Notes: generated by a model not told the origin, from the sequence alone. Counted from the first letter of the stretch, positions 25,177-33,387 are shown. The stretch is DNA of 43,651 bases from Pontibacter qinzhouensis (GCF_008017455.1 NZ_VRTY01000050.1:1-43651); one strand, 5' to 3'. Numbers and translations are program-made.

Positions 25177-26733
25177 ATGCCCTACACCACGAAACGCCGC
25201 CAAAAACCCGCACCTTACCTGTTCTGGTTAGCAGGAACAGTGCTCCTGGCTAGCCTGCTTGCTGTTTATTATTTTCGGTTTGTTCTTACAGAAGCCACGC
25301 AAACCTCCCTGGCTCCCGCGACGGTACAGCTGCTGGGTGAACTGGAAGGCGAAGTGGTAGTAGAAGTACATCTGCAAGAGCCTGTGCCGGAAGACCTTAA
25401 ACCTCTGGAGCAGTCGGTACGTGAAACGCTGGATGCGTTTGGTGCCCGTAGCGGCGGCAAACTCCGCTATGCATTCCTGGATGCTACAGTTACAGCCCCG
25501 GATAAAGACTTATCCACTGATTCTACGGTACGAACCAATAAAGAGCGCATGCCAATAAACCGGGAAGCTATAGAACAGGAAAATAACCTTGGGCGGCTAG
25601 AGTTCCCGAAGGTACTTGTAAAATATGGTAGCAAGGAAACAAGTGTTACGCTGCTCAAAGGCAACCTGGCTGTTACAAAAGAGGATCGCCTGCGCCGGGC
25701 GATAGAAGGCGTGGAGTATGAGTTAGCCATGGCAATCAAAAAAGTGGCTTTCCCGGTTCAAAAGAAAATTGGCTATGTCGTAGGTCAGGGAGAACTGGAA
25801 TCCACCCATGTAGCCGACCTGATGCACTCGCTGCAGGAGTTTTACCAGGTTAAGGTGATAACGCTCCCGGAGCTGTCCTCATTACAGGGCTTTGACCTGG
25901 TCATAATTGTGAAACCATCCAAGCCTTATGCAGAGGCTGATAAATATAAAATTGACCAGTTTATCATGCATGGCGGAAAAGCCCTTTTCTTTATCGATGC
26001 CCTCCATTCAACCATGGATAGTATTGGTATTGGTACAGCCACTGCGAGGCCGGCTCCTCATAACCTGGATGACCTTTTGCTGCAGTATGGAGTACGGTTA
26101 AACCATACCCTTATCATGGACCTTAATTCTGCTTTTATTCCGGTTTTCACGGGTAAAGAGGGGGAAGAAAAGGTGGCACAAGCCGTAAACTGGCGCTTTT
26201 ACCCGCAGCTTTATACCTTTAGTAACCATCAGATCAGCCGCAACATCGATGCTGTTTACGCCAGATTTGTAGGAACCATGGATACCGTACAGGCAGCTGG
26301 TATCCGGAAAACGCCCCTGGTTTATTCCTCAAAGTATACCCGCATCGTGCAGGCTCCTGTACCAATTACACTGGAAGAAGCGCTTGCTTATGTGGAGCAG
26401 GAAAAGTATGTTGAACCACCGCAAGCGGTAGGGTATCTGCTGGAGGGCAGCTTTACCTCGCTCTACCAAAACAAGGGTACCCCCGCAGGAGCCGCCGCTG
26501 GAAAAATGCGCGTAAAAGGCGAAAAGTCCCACATCGCTGTTTTCGCCGATGGAGATCTGCCCCGCAATGAACTAAACGAGCAAACAGGCCAGCCTTACCT
26601 GCTCGGCTTCGACCATCACACTGGCGATTTATATGCCAACAAAGAACTGGCGCTGAACACGGTTCACTACCTGCTTCAGCCAGAAGGGTTGATTAACGCG
26701 CGTAGCAAAGAGCATGGCCTGCATAGGCAGTAG
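25177..26733 (+). CDS. Orphan GldG-like (gliding/ABC transporter auxiliary) protein, C-terminally short
   Basis: A 518-aa protein with one N-terminal membrane segment (about 14-36) and a large extracytoplasmic region resembling GldG. The signs are ITLPELSSLQGFDLVIIVKP-like sequence (about 227-248), an early redox-fold-like part (EVVVEVHLQEPVPEDLKPLE, about 56-75), DQFIMHGGKALFFIDAL and DLLLQYGVRLNHTLIMDLNS. GldG normally works with GldF and GldA, an ABC system linked to gliding and secretion in Bacteroidota. Neither partner gene is in the window. The sequence reaches the RSKE motif (LINARSKE) and stops six residues later, where GldG proteins usually continue into a C-terminal membrane helix. 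The other frames do not restore it. It may be a decayed or repurposed paralogue; its role in this glycan locus is unknown. Confidence 0.75.
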   Translation: MPYTTKRRQKPAPYLFWLAGTVLLASLLAVYYFRFVLTEATQTSLAPATVQLLGELEGEVVVEVHLQEPVPEDLKPLEQSVRETLDAFGARSGGKLRYAFLDATVTAPDKDLSTDSTVRTNKERMPINREAIEQENNLGRLEFPKVLVKYGSKETSVTLLKGNLAVTKEDRLRRAIEGVEYELAMAIKKVAFPVQKKIGYVVGQGELESTHVADLMHSLQEFYQVKVITLPELSSLQGFDLVIIVKPSKPYAEADKYKIDQFIMHGGKALFFIDALHSTMDSIGIGTATARPAPHNLDDLLLQYGVRLNHTLIMDLNSAFIPVFTGKEGEEKVAQAVNWRFYPQLYTFSNHQISRNIDAVYARFVGTMDTVQAAGIRKTPLVYSSKYTRIVQAPVPITLEEALAYVEQEKYVEPPQAVGYLLEGSFTSLYQNKGTPAGAAAGKMRVKGEKSHIAVFADGDLPRNELNEQTGQPYLLGFDHHTGDLYANKELALNTVHYLLQPEGLINARSKEHGLHRQ

Positions 26734-26765
26734 GAGCCTTACATCTAGTTGTGCGGACAGATAAA

Positions 26766-26812
26766 ACGTTTGGTTAATATAACGTACACGCACCAAACGT
26801 CTTCAGCTGAAG
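26766..26812. terminator. Stem-loop plus adjoining palindrome after the GldG-like gene
   Basis: ACGTTTGGT and ACCAAACGT form a perfect 9-bp stem with a 17-base loop, and CTTCAGCTGAAG, a perfect palindrome, follows directly. It lies 32 bases after the stop codon. It may terminate transcription, although no T-run follows. Confidence 0.4.
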
Positions 26813-27099
26813 GTATGGTTTTGATGGAAGGTGTAGCATACTTATAATTAATTGAGGAATGATTACATGCCCGCTTAACTGAGAACATACCTGCTAACAA
26901 TATCTTATTGGTAATCAGGTTAAAGATTTTTGTTAGTTATAGGCAATGTATCAGGAGGAGGGACTTTTTGGTACAATTTACCGGTTAATTGCTTCTAATA
27001 GTTATTAGTATTGTGTCCTGACTTTTCATCTAAAGCAGATGCTGGCGTGAATGGAAAATTGAACTGGTAAAAGTATAAACAAACCAGCAATATAATCTG

Positions 27100-27186
27100 C
27101 GACATAACTTGTCGAAATTTGATATAGAAAAATCTGCTGCAACTGCTGCCACCACACTTCCTCCTTGTTTTCGACATGTTGTGACA
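27100..27186. promoter_or_regulatory. Pair of CGACA-type inverted repeats upstream of the esterase
   Basis: CGACATAACTTGTCG (27100-27114) is a perfect 5-bp dyad. A second copy, CGACATGTTGTGACA (27172-27186), shares the left half and keeps a TGTGACA right half. Two related dyads in the leader of one gene could be regulator sites; no regulator can be assigned. Confidence 0.25.
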
Positions 27187-27252
27187 TGGTCTATAAAATA
27201 GTAGCAAGCATTGCTTCTTAGAAATAATACATCATTCATAACCTGAAATTAC

Positions 27253-28554
27253 ATGTTCAAACCCACTTGGATCTCCCTGCTCTGCCTGCCACTACTTTTT
27301 GCAGGCAACACCGCGTTTTCACAAAGCATTGACTTTAAATTTGATTTAGGAAGCGGAAAAGTTGCCAAAGGCTACACAGGTTTAACGCCAAAAAATATTT
27401 ATTCCGAAGAAGCAGGCTATGGCTTTGAGGCGGCAACCCCCGTGACTGCTGTTGACCGCAAAGGAAAAGATGCCTTAACACGGGATTTTGTAACAAGTGA
27501 CAAGCCTTTCTATTTTTCTGTGAATGTGCCGGAAGGCAATTACAAAGTAACTGTAACGTTTGGCGATAGAAAAGGGAAAACAGCAGCCACCGTAAAAGCC
27601 GAATCGCGGCGCCTGATGCTCGAGAACGTGCAAACCAACGAAGGCGAATTTATAACCAAAACCTTCATCGTCAACATCAAAGACCGGAACATTGATGGTA
27701 CCAAACAGGTGAGATTAAAGGAAAGGGAGCTGGCCAAATTAGACTGGGATAACAAACTGACGCTCGAGTTTGATCTGCAGCCAGCCCTGAATGCCATCGA
27801 AATTACAAAAGTAGAGGACCAGATAACCGTTTTCCTGGCAGGCAACTCTACCGTGGTGAACCAGAATGAGGAGCCCTGGGCTTCATGGGGGCAAATGATT
27901 CCCCGCTTCTTTAAGCCTGGTGTTGCCATTGCCAACCATGCCGAATCCGGTTTATCGTTAGGAAGCTTTATCAGCAGCAACCGGCTGGAAAAAGTGCTGA
28001 ACGTTATGAAGCCTGGCGACTTTGTGTTTGTTGAATTCGGGCATAATGATGCGAAGGAAAAAGGAGAGCATGCCGGTCCCTATAAATCCTACACCCAGCG
28101 CCTGCAAATCTTTGCCAAAGAAGTAAAAGCAAAAGGAGGTACCTTGGTCATTCTGACTCCAACAGCCCGAAGGTCTTTTAAAAATGGACAAATGACCAAT
28201 TCCCATGGTGATTTTCCGGATGCAGCCAAAAAAGTAGCTCGGGAAGAGAACGTGCCGCTTATCGACCTTACTGCCTATACCACCACCATGTATGAAACAC
28301 TAGGAGACGAAGGTTCTAAAACCGCATTCGTCATCTACCCGGAACTGGGTCTGAACGATAATACTCATTTCAACACCTACGGCGCTTACCAGATTGCCAA
28401 AATCGTTGCCCAGGGAATAAAGGAAAATAACCTGAAACTGGCAGAGTATCTGGTTGAGATGCCTGCCTTCGATCCTAAAAAGCCCGATTCGTTTTTAAAC
28501 TTCTACTGGCCTCCAAGCCCACTGTCAAGCTCCATTAAGCCGGATGGTAATTAA
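27253..28554 (+). CDS. Secreted SGNH/GDSL esterase, rhamnogalacturonan acetylesterase-like
   Basis: A 433-aa exported protein; signal peptide ends AFSQ (residue 24). Residues about 25-185 form a galactose-binding/malectin-like beta domain (FKFDLGSGKVAKGYTGL). Residues about 192-410 are an SGNH hydrolase: block I FLAGNSTVV with nucleophile Ser199, block III EFGHND (261-266), and block V NDNTHF with Asp369 and His372. Block I carries GNS rather than GDS, as I recall for Bacteroidota relatives of rhamnogalacturonan acetylesterase (CE12). The reaction would be removal of acetyl esters from pectic or other glycans, opening them to glycosidases. It stands alone between two long spacers, and a C-terminal fragment of a related gene lies 300 bases downstream. 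Confidence 0.87.
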   Translation: MFKPTWISLLCLPLLFAGNTAFSQSIDFKFDLGSGKVAKGYTGLTPKNIYSEEAGYGFEAATPVTAVDRKGKDALTRDFVTSDKPFYFSVNVPEGNYKVTVTFGDRKGKTAATVKAESRRLMLENVQTNEGEFITKTFIVNIKDRNIDGTKQVRLKERELAKLDWDNKLTLEFDLQPALNAIEITKVEDQITVFLAGNSTVVNQNEEPWASWGQMIPRFFKPGVAIANHAESGLSLGSFISSNRLEKVLNVMKPGDFVFVEFGHNDAKEKGEHAGPYKSYTQRLQIFAKEVKAKGGTLVILTPTARRSFKNGQMTNSHGDFPDAAKKVAREENVPLIDLTAYTTTMYETLGDEGSKTAFVIYPELGLNDNTHFNTYGAYQIAKIVAQGIKENNLKLAEYLVEMPAFDPKKPDSFLNFYWPPSPLSSSIKPDGN

Positions 28555-28683
28555 TAACTGATGTTACGCATTTAGCTTATGAAAAAAGCCTTTAAGTTTG
28601 GCTTCAACTCTCTTAGTTGCTGCTTGATCCGGTGCTCTTAAGCTTAGATGTTGCATTGTAAAAGACTTAGCGCTTAAGCTTGG

Positions 28684-28860
28684 GGAAGGGGGCCTATTTA
28701 AGCGGGGCCTCGTCTTTGGCTATCGCCGCTGTGTTCCCTCCAGGGGTGCAGGGGCCTCTTTTAGGCTCGCTCGCGCTCAGGCTGCCGTCAAGGCGGCACC
28801 GGATCTCACAAATACAGGGCCCTTTCCCCCGGCGGCTCAACCCAAAAGCTGATGACGGGG
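28684..28860. other. GC-rich island of unknown origin
   Basis: A stretch of about 175 bases that is clearly richer in G and C than its flanks, with runs such as CCCCCGGCGG and GGCTCGCTCGCGCTC. It has a 63-codon open frame (28680-28871), whose translation is Pro/Arg/Leu-rich and does not look like a normal protein. It may be a piece of a mobile or dispersed element. It abuts the esterase remnant directly. Confidence 0.4.
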
Positions 28861-28864
28861 TTAA

Positions 28865-29038
28865 GCCCTGAAAGATAATAATCGCTATAAATACGGCAAG
28901 TCTGACGAATACTGCAGAAGCGCCAAAGGCGTGCACGACTCAACGCACCCGAATCACGAAGAAGCAAAACAAATTGCGTTCTTATTTGCCCAAGAGGTAA
29001 AAATGCAAAAGCTGCCACTGCGGAAATATTTAAAATAG
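28865..29038 (+). pseudogene. C-terminal remnant of an SGNH esterase gene
   Basis: 57 codons with no start, entered directly after an in-frame stop (TAA at 28862). The translation contains HDSTHPNHEEAKQIAFLFA and ends KLPLRKYLK. This matches block V (DxxH) and the tail of rhamnogalacturonan acetylesterase-type SGNH proteins, where the conserved Asp-x-x-His is followed by an 'xxGAxxIA' helix and a 'LPLxxYL' end. Its upstream part is replaced by the GC-rich island. It is not the tail of the intact esterase upstream, which has its own stop. Confidence 0.6.
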
Positions 29039-29072
29039 AATGGAACGAAAACCAAACAGCGCCTTGGAATAA

Positions 29073-29246
29073 AAAAATGAGACGACCTTGTTTTTTAGTG
29101 CCCTCCTGTTTTTACTTGTAGGTACTACAGCACGCAGGACTACAGAATGCACCAACTCTTATCAAACCGATCAACCTGGTCTTAACCCCTGTGCTGATAA
29201 CTGGAATTTAAAGATAAGTCAAGCAGGCATCGGTATAGATGTATAG
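29073..29246 (+). pseudogene. Possible 5' remnant of another secreted-protein gene
   Basis: 57 open codons without a usable start; the only nearby ATG (29077) is out of frame by a small shift. The translation starts KNETTLFFSALLFLLVGTTA, which reads as a Sec signal peptide, followed by about 35 residues (ADNWNLKISQAGIGIDV at the end) that I do not recognise. It lies 34 bases after the esterase remnant, the normal spacing in an operon. Probably the broken start of a glycosidase or lipoprotein gene. Confidence 0.35.
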
Positions 29247-29573
29247 CTAAGCCTACAGCATTATGAAGAAGGGCAGCTTTTGTATGGTTCCCTCTGCATG
29301 CCAAAGGCGTGAGGAAATATCATGTTCCGTTCACCCCACCAGGGTTAGGTTTCAAAACCTAGAGTTCTTTTAGCGTTTTTGCTGAGTACAAACAAGAAAG
29401 TTCTGTCAGATAAATCAATTTGCTTCAGTGTTCGCTTCTAAATTATTCTAATGAAAACAGCCTCCAGAAGGTTTTGCAGCCGAATTTTGCCAAGGGTCTA
29501 CCCGACATGTTTTAGTTGCATGTACTTAGCTTTTCATCCATGTATTAAATTATTTGTAAATGCTTATTTTTAA

Positions 29574-30752
29574 CAGGTAAACGCATTAAAACTTAAGTGT
29601 TATTGAGCTAAAATGAATTTGTTTGGTGTTAGCTCTGCATGGACTTAACTACCTTTTTTGCTGGAGTTCCTGATTTTCGTTTGAACAGGCGCAAGAAGCA
29701 CCAATTAGTTGACATTTTAGGTATCGCCCTTCTGGCTATCGTCAGCGGAGCAGATGATTTTGAGGAGATAGAGGCCTACGGCAAAAGGAAGGAGCCTTTT
29801 TTGCGCACCTTTCTGGCTCTTGCAAATGGTGTCCCCTCCCACGACACCTTTAACCGGGTGTTTAAGTTTATGGACAAGGATGCTTTCGGGGCGTGCCTCT
29901 ACACCTGGTCCAGGGAACTTCTCTCTTTTCTGGAGGAGAAGATGCCCCATTTCAACCTGGACGGCAAAGTGTTGCGAGCTACAGCTAAGGCAGGGGCTAA
30001 AAAGAGCGGCATCTGTATCGTGAGCGCCTGGGTGGCCGAGCAGCAGCTGGTGCTGGGCCAGGAGACAGTGGCGGCAAAGAGCAACGAAAAGACAGCCATT
30101 CCGCAGCTGATCAAATCTTTGGACCTGCCGGGGGCGCTGGTCAGTTGTGATGCAGCAGGCTGCCAGGCAAGTAACGCAGCGTTGATCGTAGAGGGGCAGG
30201 GAGATTATCTGCTAGCGATCAAAAAGAACCAGAAGCATGCCTATGAGCAGCTCTCCGAGTGGATGGAGGAAAGAAAAGGGACCTTGCCTGTGGACGAGTG
30301 GATAGATTTTGGCAGTGGCAGGATAGAGAAGAGGCGATGCTATGTGGAAAACCAACTGGAACTGCTGGATGGCCTTGCCGGCTGGCCTGATCTCAAGTCG
30401 GTGGTGATGGTAGAGAGCCAGCGCGAGAAGCTGGGCAAAATGACTATTGAGACCCGCTTCTACCTGAGCAGTCTGGAGGCTAGGCCAGCGCAGTTTAACA
30501 AACTGGTGCGCAATCACTGGAGCATTGAAAACCAGCTGCATTGGCGGCTGGATGTCGTATTCCGGGAGGACATGTCCCGCACCAGGCAGGGAAATGCCCC
30601 ACAAAACATGGCTACTGCCAGGAAAATGGCCCTGCAGCTGCTGGGCCAGGTACAGGACAAGCAGAGCATGAAGAACAGAAGAAAAATGGCAGGATGGGAT
30701 GATGAATACCTCCTAGAAGTAGTAAAGGGAATATTTAAATGCGTTTAACCTG
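29574..30752 (+). mobile_element. ISAs1-family insertion sequence, apparently complete
   Basis: About 1179 bp bounded by imperfect inverted repeats. The left end is CAGGTAAACGCATTAAAA (29574-29591). The right end (30734-30752), read on the minus strand, is CAGGTTAAACGCATTTAAA. It carries a single transposase gene whose stop codon lies inside the right repeat. CAGG termini fit the ISAs1 family. No clear target duplication is visible (ATTTTTAA on the left, ATTAACAA on the right), so either insertion is old or flanks have rearranged. Confidence 0.8.
29639..30748 (+). CDS. ISAs1-family DDE transposase
   Basis: A 369-aa transposase of full family length. The N-terminal DDE_Tnp_1-associated region (1-95) carries PDFRLNRRKKHQLVDILGIA. 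The catalytic core has Asp108 (NLDGK), Asp171 (SCDAAGCQ) and Glu297 (HWSIENQLHW), the usual DDE triad with the WSIEN signature. It cuts and re-joins the ends of its own element. The frame is intact and all catalytic residues are present, so it could be active. The TAA stop lies within the right inverted repeat. Confidence 0.93.
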   Translation: MDLTTFFAGVPDFRLNRRKKHQLVDILGIALLAIVSGADDFEEIEAYGKRKEPFLRTFLALANGVPSHDTFNRVFKFMDKDAFGACLYTWSRELLSFLEEKMPHFNLDGKVLRATAKAGAKKSGICIVSAWVAEQQLVLGQETVAAKSNEKTAIPQLIKSLDLPGALVSCDAAGCQASNAALIVEGQGDYLLAIKKNQKHAYEQLSEWMEERKGTLPVDEWIDFGSGRIEKRRCYVENQLELLDGLAGWPDLKSVVMVESQREKLGKMTIETRFYLSSLEARPAQFNKLVRNHWSIENQLHWRLDVVFREDMSRTRQGNAPQNMATARKMALQLLGQVQDKQSMKNRRKMAGWDDEYLLEVVKGIFKCV

Positions 30753-31261
30753 ATTAACAAGTAGAATAGAATATCAATTGTAACTTCCGAGAATGCTTTA
30801 GGCCCCTATGTAAACTCACTAAAGTTTTCAGACGAGAATGTCGTAGTGCCATTCTTCCTTTTGAGGGACAGAAAAGTTTATGCCTTAATATTCAAGTATT
30901 ATGGAAGAAGTGCCGTCCTTAGCCTGATGACTTATCCTGATCTGCGAAATTGTGAACACATTACGAACAAACAACGGCCATATGACAATGATAAAGTAGG
31001 ATTTCTTTGGAGCATCTGTCATAGAAGTATTATCAGCATCACGCAAAAGCAATTTAATAAATTGAAATAGGAAATTTTTATTAAAGAATTGACTCAATAA
31101 TATAGACAGCGACAGTTCTTGCTGGACTTTGAACTTTTATTATTTCAATTTCATCCAAAAGATAAAAAAAGTCTTGTGTCGTGATACTTGTGTCCTTTTT
31201 CAAGGAACGATACCATTTCGGATTCCGATAAGTTATGTCTCCGTCTATATGAAGAATAATT
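30753..31261. other. Region between the insertion sequence and the mutarotase gene
   Basis: About 510 AT-rich bases. It holds two short open frames facing each other (plus strand to 31070, minus strand from 31081), described separately. Nothing else is supported, and no promoter for the mutarotase gene was identified. Confidence 0.45.
30765..31070 (+). pseudogene. Unrecognised open frame next to the IS, possibly a 5'-truncated gene
   Basis: 101 open codons after a stop at 30762, ending TAG at 31070. The first ATG is at 30846 (74 codons), but the protein-like sequence begins earlier (ISIVTSENALGPYVNSLKF, then VPFFLLRDRKVYALIFKYYG). The composition looks like a real protein; I do not recognise a family. 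Its upstream end is only 12 bases from the IS, so the 5' part may have been lost when the element arrived. Could also be chance. Confidence 0.3.
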
Positions 31262-31287
31262 TTGAATCCAAAAATTATAATTATCAT
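31081..31287 (-). pseudogene. Unrecognised minus-strand open frame, possible gene remnant
   Basis: 68 codons from a Met at 31287, converging on the plus-strand frame with a 10-base gap. The translation (ILHIDGDITYRNPKWYRSL, then TTQDFFYLLDEIEIIKV) has a plausible globular composition and reads like the C-terminus of a protein. A stop lies a short way upstream, inside what is now the mutarotase start region. No family recognised. It may be the tail of a gene displaced by a rearrangement here. Confidence 0.3.
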
Positions 31288-32398
31288 GTTAGGTATTTTT
31301 GTAATTTTCCTTTTTATGATTTTCGCTTCCGCATCAACAACTCATCATGAGCCTCCGCTGTCGATCAGCAAGAAATTGTGGGGTAACATTCAGGATGAAG
31401 AAGTTTGGCTATATAAACTCACTAATTCCAACGGCATGACCGTTGAGATTACGAATTATGGAGCCATTGTAGTCAGTATTTCTACTCCAAATTGTGACGG
31501 TGAATTTGAAAATGTAGTGTTAGGGTTTGATAACCTGACTCAATATAAGACCCAAAATTCTTATTTTATGGGTGCGACCATTGGGCGATTCGCCAACCGA
31601 ATAGCAGGTGCCGAATTTGTATTAGACAATACGTCCTATAAGCTGGCAGCCAACGACAACACAAATCATTCGCACGGTGGCAGGAAGGGCTTCGATAAAG
31701 TAGTTTGGAATGCATCAGAAGTAACCGGAGCAGATTCAGTTGGAGTTGTTCTTCAATACGTAAGTAAACACATGGAGGAAGGGTATCCCGGGAATCTGAA
31801 TGTGCAGGTTACTTATGTATTGAATGATCGGAACGAGCTTAAGATTTATTATGAAGCCACCACCGATAAACCAACCATTGTTAACTTGACCCATCACAGC
31901 TATTTTAACCTGACTGCTGGCAAGAGCACTATTTTAGATCATGAGCTGACAATTTTTGCTGACTCAATTACGCCAACGGACCAGGCGTGGATTCCAACTG
32001 GTGAATTAGCCTCGGTTGCAGGTACCGATTTTGACTTTACCAAACCCTATTCAGTGGGTGAAAGGATTACAAATTTGCCTTATGGCTACAATATGAACTT
32101 TGTTCTTCGTAAAAAATTTGGTCATGAGCTTTCAAAAGCAGCTGAGGTTTTCGACGCTAAATCGGGACGACGTTTAGAGGTTTACACCACAGAACCTGGG
32201 TTACAGCTCTACACGGCCGACTATATGGATGGATCTCTAAAAGGCAGTGATAATATTAGTTTAGAAAAAAACATGGGCCTATGTCTGGAAGCGCAGCATT
32301 TTCCTGATTCTCCTAACAAAGTTGATTTTCCATCAACGGTGTTAAGGCCCGGCCAAACGTACAGTCAGCTTACGATATATAGGTTCTCGCGTCATTAG
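31262..32398 (+). CDS. Aldose 1-epimerase (galactose mutarotase), exported
   Basis: A 378-aa GalM-family enzyme that interconverts alpha and beta anomers of galactose and other aldoses. Family motifs: FMGATIGRFANRIAGAEF (102-119), NHSHGGRKGFDKVVW (135-149), NLTHHSYFNLTAG (208-220) with the catalytic His, and GLCLEAQHFPDSPN (339-352) with catalytic Glu343. A TTG at 31262 gives a signal-like N-terminus with a basic residue (Lys4) before the hydrophobic stretch. The ATG at 31286 is the alternative and lacks positive charge before that stretch. A periplasmic mutarotase would help convert sugar released by the beta-galactosidases. It is convergent with the AraC gene. No promoter seen upstream. Confidence 0.9.
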   Translation: MNPKIIIIMLGIFVIFLFMIFASASTTHHEPPLSISKKLWGNIQDEEVWLYKLTNSNGMTVEITNYGAIVVSISTPNCDGEFENVVLGFDNLTQYKTQNSYFMGATIGRFANRIAGAEFVLDNTSYKLAANDNTNHSHGGRKGFDKVVWNASEVTGADSVGVVLQYVSKHMEEGYPGNLNVQVTYVLNDRNELKIYYEATTDKPTIVNLTHHSYFNLTAGKSTILDHELTIFADSITPTDQAWIPTGELASVAGTDFDFTKPYSVGERITNLPYGYNMNFVLRKKFGHELSKAAEVFDAKSGRRLEVYTTEPGLQLYTADYMDGSLKGSDNISLEKNMGLCLEAQHFPDSPNKVDFPSTVLRPGQTYSQLTIYRFSRH

Positions 32399-32493
32399 AG
32401 TTTCACTGGTTTACTGGATGATTTTTTTGGCCGTTACAGATTCTTGCCAGAAAATCCGCACTAAACCGGTTCAGCGTCACTTTTGGTAATAAA

Positions 32494-33387
32494 TTATCCT
32501 TTATACTGCTTTCTATAATCGGAGGGAGCCTGCCCCATCTGCTTCTTAAAGATTCTGGAGAAATAAAAGGGATCGTCGAACCCCACCTCCTGGCAAATTT
32601 CCTTCATACTTAAAGGAGTAAAATACAGGAACTGACAAGCTTTCTGCAGTTTTAGGTTAATAAAGAACTGTATGGGCGAGAAGCCAGTCTTTTTACGGAA
32701 GAGACTGGAGAAATGCGAAACGGATAAATTCTGCTGCGCTGCCAGCTCCTGTACCTGAATATTTTCTTTCAGGTGCTTTTTCATATAGCTGACAGAGGCA
32801 CTGATGGCATCATCTTCTGCCAGTTGCTGGCTTTTGTCATGATAAATTAAATCAGAAAGCAATTTTACTGTCTTTATGTAAATGAATTCAGCAGCTTCTG
32901 AAGATATCTCGTCTTCCAGAGATGCCATCAGACTATAGAACTCCTCCAGCCAGGCCTCCTTGTAGGCGATATAAATAGCTTCTTTACCGGCATTAACCTC
33001 AAACCTCCTGTAGAACTGCGCAGCCTGTTCTCCTGAGAAGTGTATCCAATAGATGCTCCAGGGCTCTTTTTCAGAACTTCCGTAATGGTGCGGCAAGCCT
33101 TTCGGGATAATATAAAAGGTATTCGCATGCAATTCAATTTCATTGCCGTCCATTTCTATCCATCCTTGTCCGCCTACACAGTACAGCAGAATATATTGTT
33201 CGCTTCCGTTTGGCCGCTCGCGGTCATGATGAGAAGCTCTGGGGTAATAGCCAACCGCAGTTGGATACAGATAACCGAACAACATATTTTCTTTCGCCAT
33301 CTTCATCTTGTCAGGCGAAAGAACAACCATTTGCTGGCCTACAAATCCTTCTTTTATCTTTATTGGAACAACTGGTGAATTATCCAT
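32494..33387 (-). CDS. AraC-family transcriptional regulator
   Basis: A 297-aa regulator. Residues about 35-130 form the sugar-sensing cupin of AraC-type proteins (SEQYILLYCVGGQGWIEMDG, then NTFYIIPKGLPHHYG). Residues about 197-295 hold two helix-turn-helix motifs: IQVQELAAQQNLSVSHFSSL (210-229) and MKEICQEVGFDDPFYFSRIF (261-280). It is transcribed away from the sugar permease gene, with a 237-base shared upstream region, the usual arrangement for control of a divergent transport operon. Likely an activator responding to a monosaccharide (galactose or arabinose are candidates); the ligand is inference. Confidence 0.9.
   Translation of the reverse strand: MDNSPVVPIKIKEGFVGQQMVVLSPDKMKMAKENMLFGYLYPTAVGYYPRASHHDRERPNGSEQYILLYCVGGQGWIEMDGNEIELHANTFYIIPKGLPHHYGSSEKEPWSIYWIHFSGEQAAQFYRRFEVNAGKEAIYIAYKEAWLEEFYSLMASLEDEISSEAAEFIYIKTVKLLSDLIYHDKSQQLAEDDAISASVSYMKKHLKENIQVQELAAQQNLSVSHFSSLFRKKTGFSPIQFFINLKLQKACQFLYFTPLSMKEICQEVGFDDPFYFSRIFKKQMGQAPSDYRKQYKG

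Larger units (their letters stand above)
26734..27252. other. Intergenic region before the SGNH esterase gene
   Basis: 519 bases without a gene. It holds a 9-bp perfect stem ACGTTTGGT/ACCAAACGT (26766-26800) abutting a 12-bp palindrome CTTCAGCTGAAG (26801-26812), and two related CGACA-containing elements at 27100-27114 and 27172-27186. GTGCGGACAG at 26751-26760 resembles, in reverse, part of the repeat after the MFS gene. No clear promoter was found. Confidence 0.45.
28555..29573. other. Decayed region between the esterase and the insertion sequence
   Basis: About 1 kb with no intact gene. In order: a small AAGCC/GGCTT stem (28586-28604), a GC-rich island (28684-28860), the esterase remnant (28865-29038), the signal-peptide remnant (29073-29246), and a small hairpin TAGGTTT-CA-AAACCTA (29346-29361). 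The rest is AT-rich with stops in all frames. It looks like a degraded continuation of the glycan locus. Confidence 0.6.

Noticed and set aside
28680..28871. 63-codon plus-strand frame in the GC-rich island
   Set aside because: Low-complexity Pro/Arg/Leu-rich translation without a known fold; kept only as a composition anomaly.
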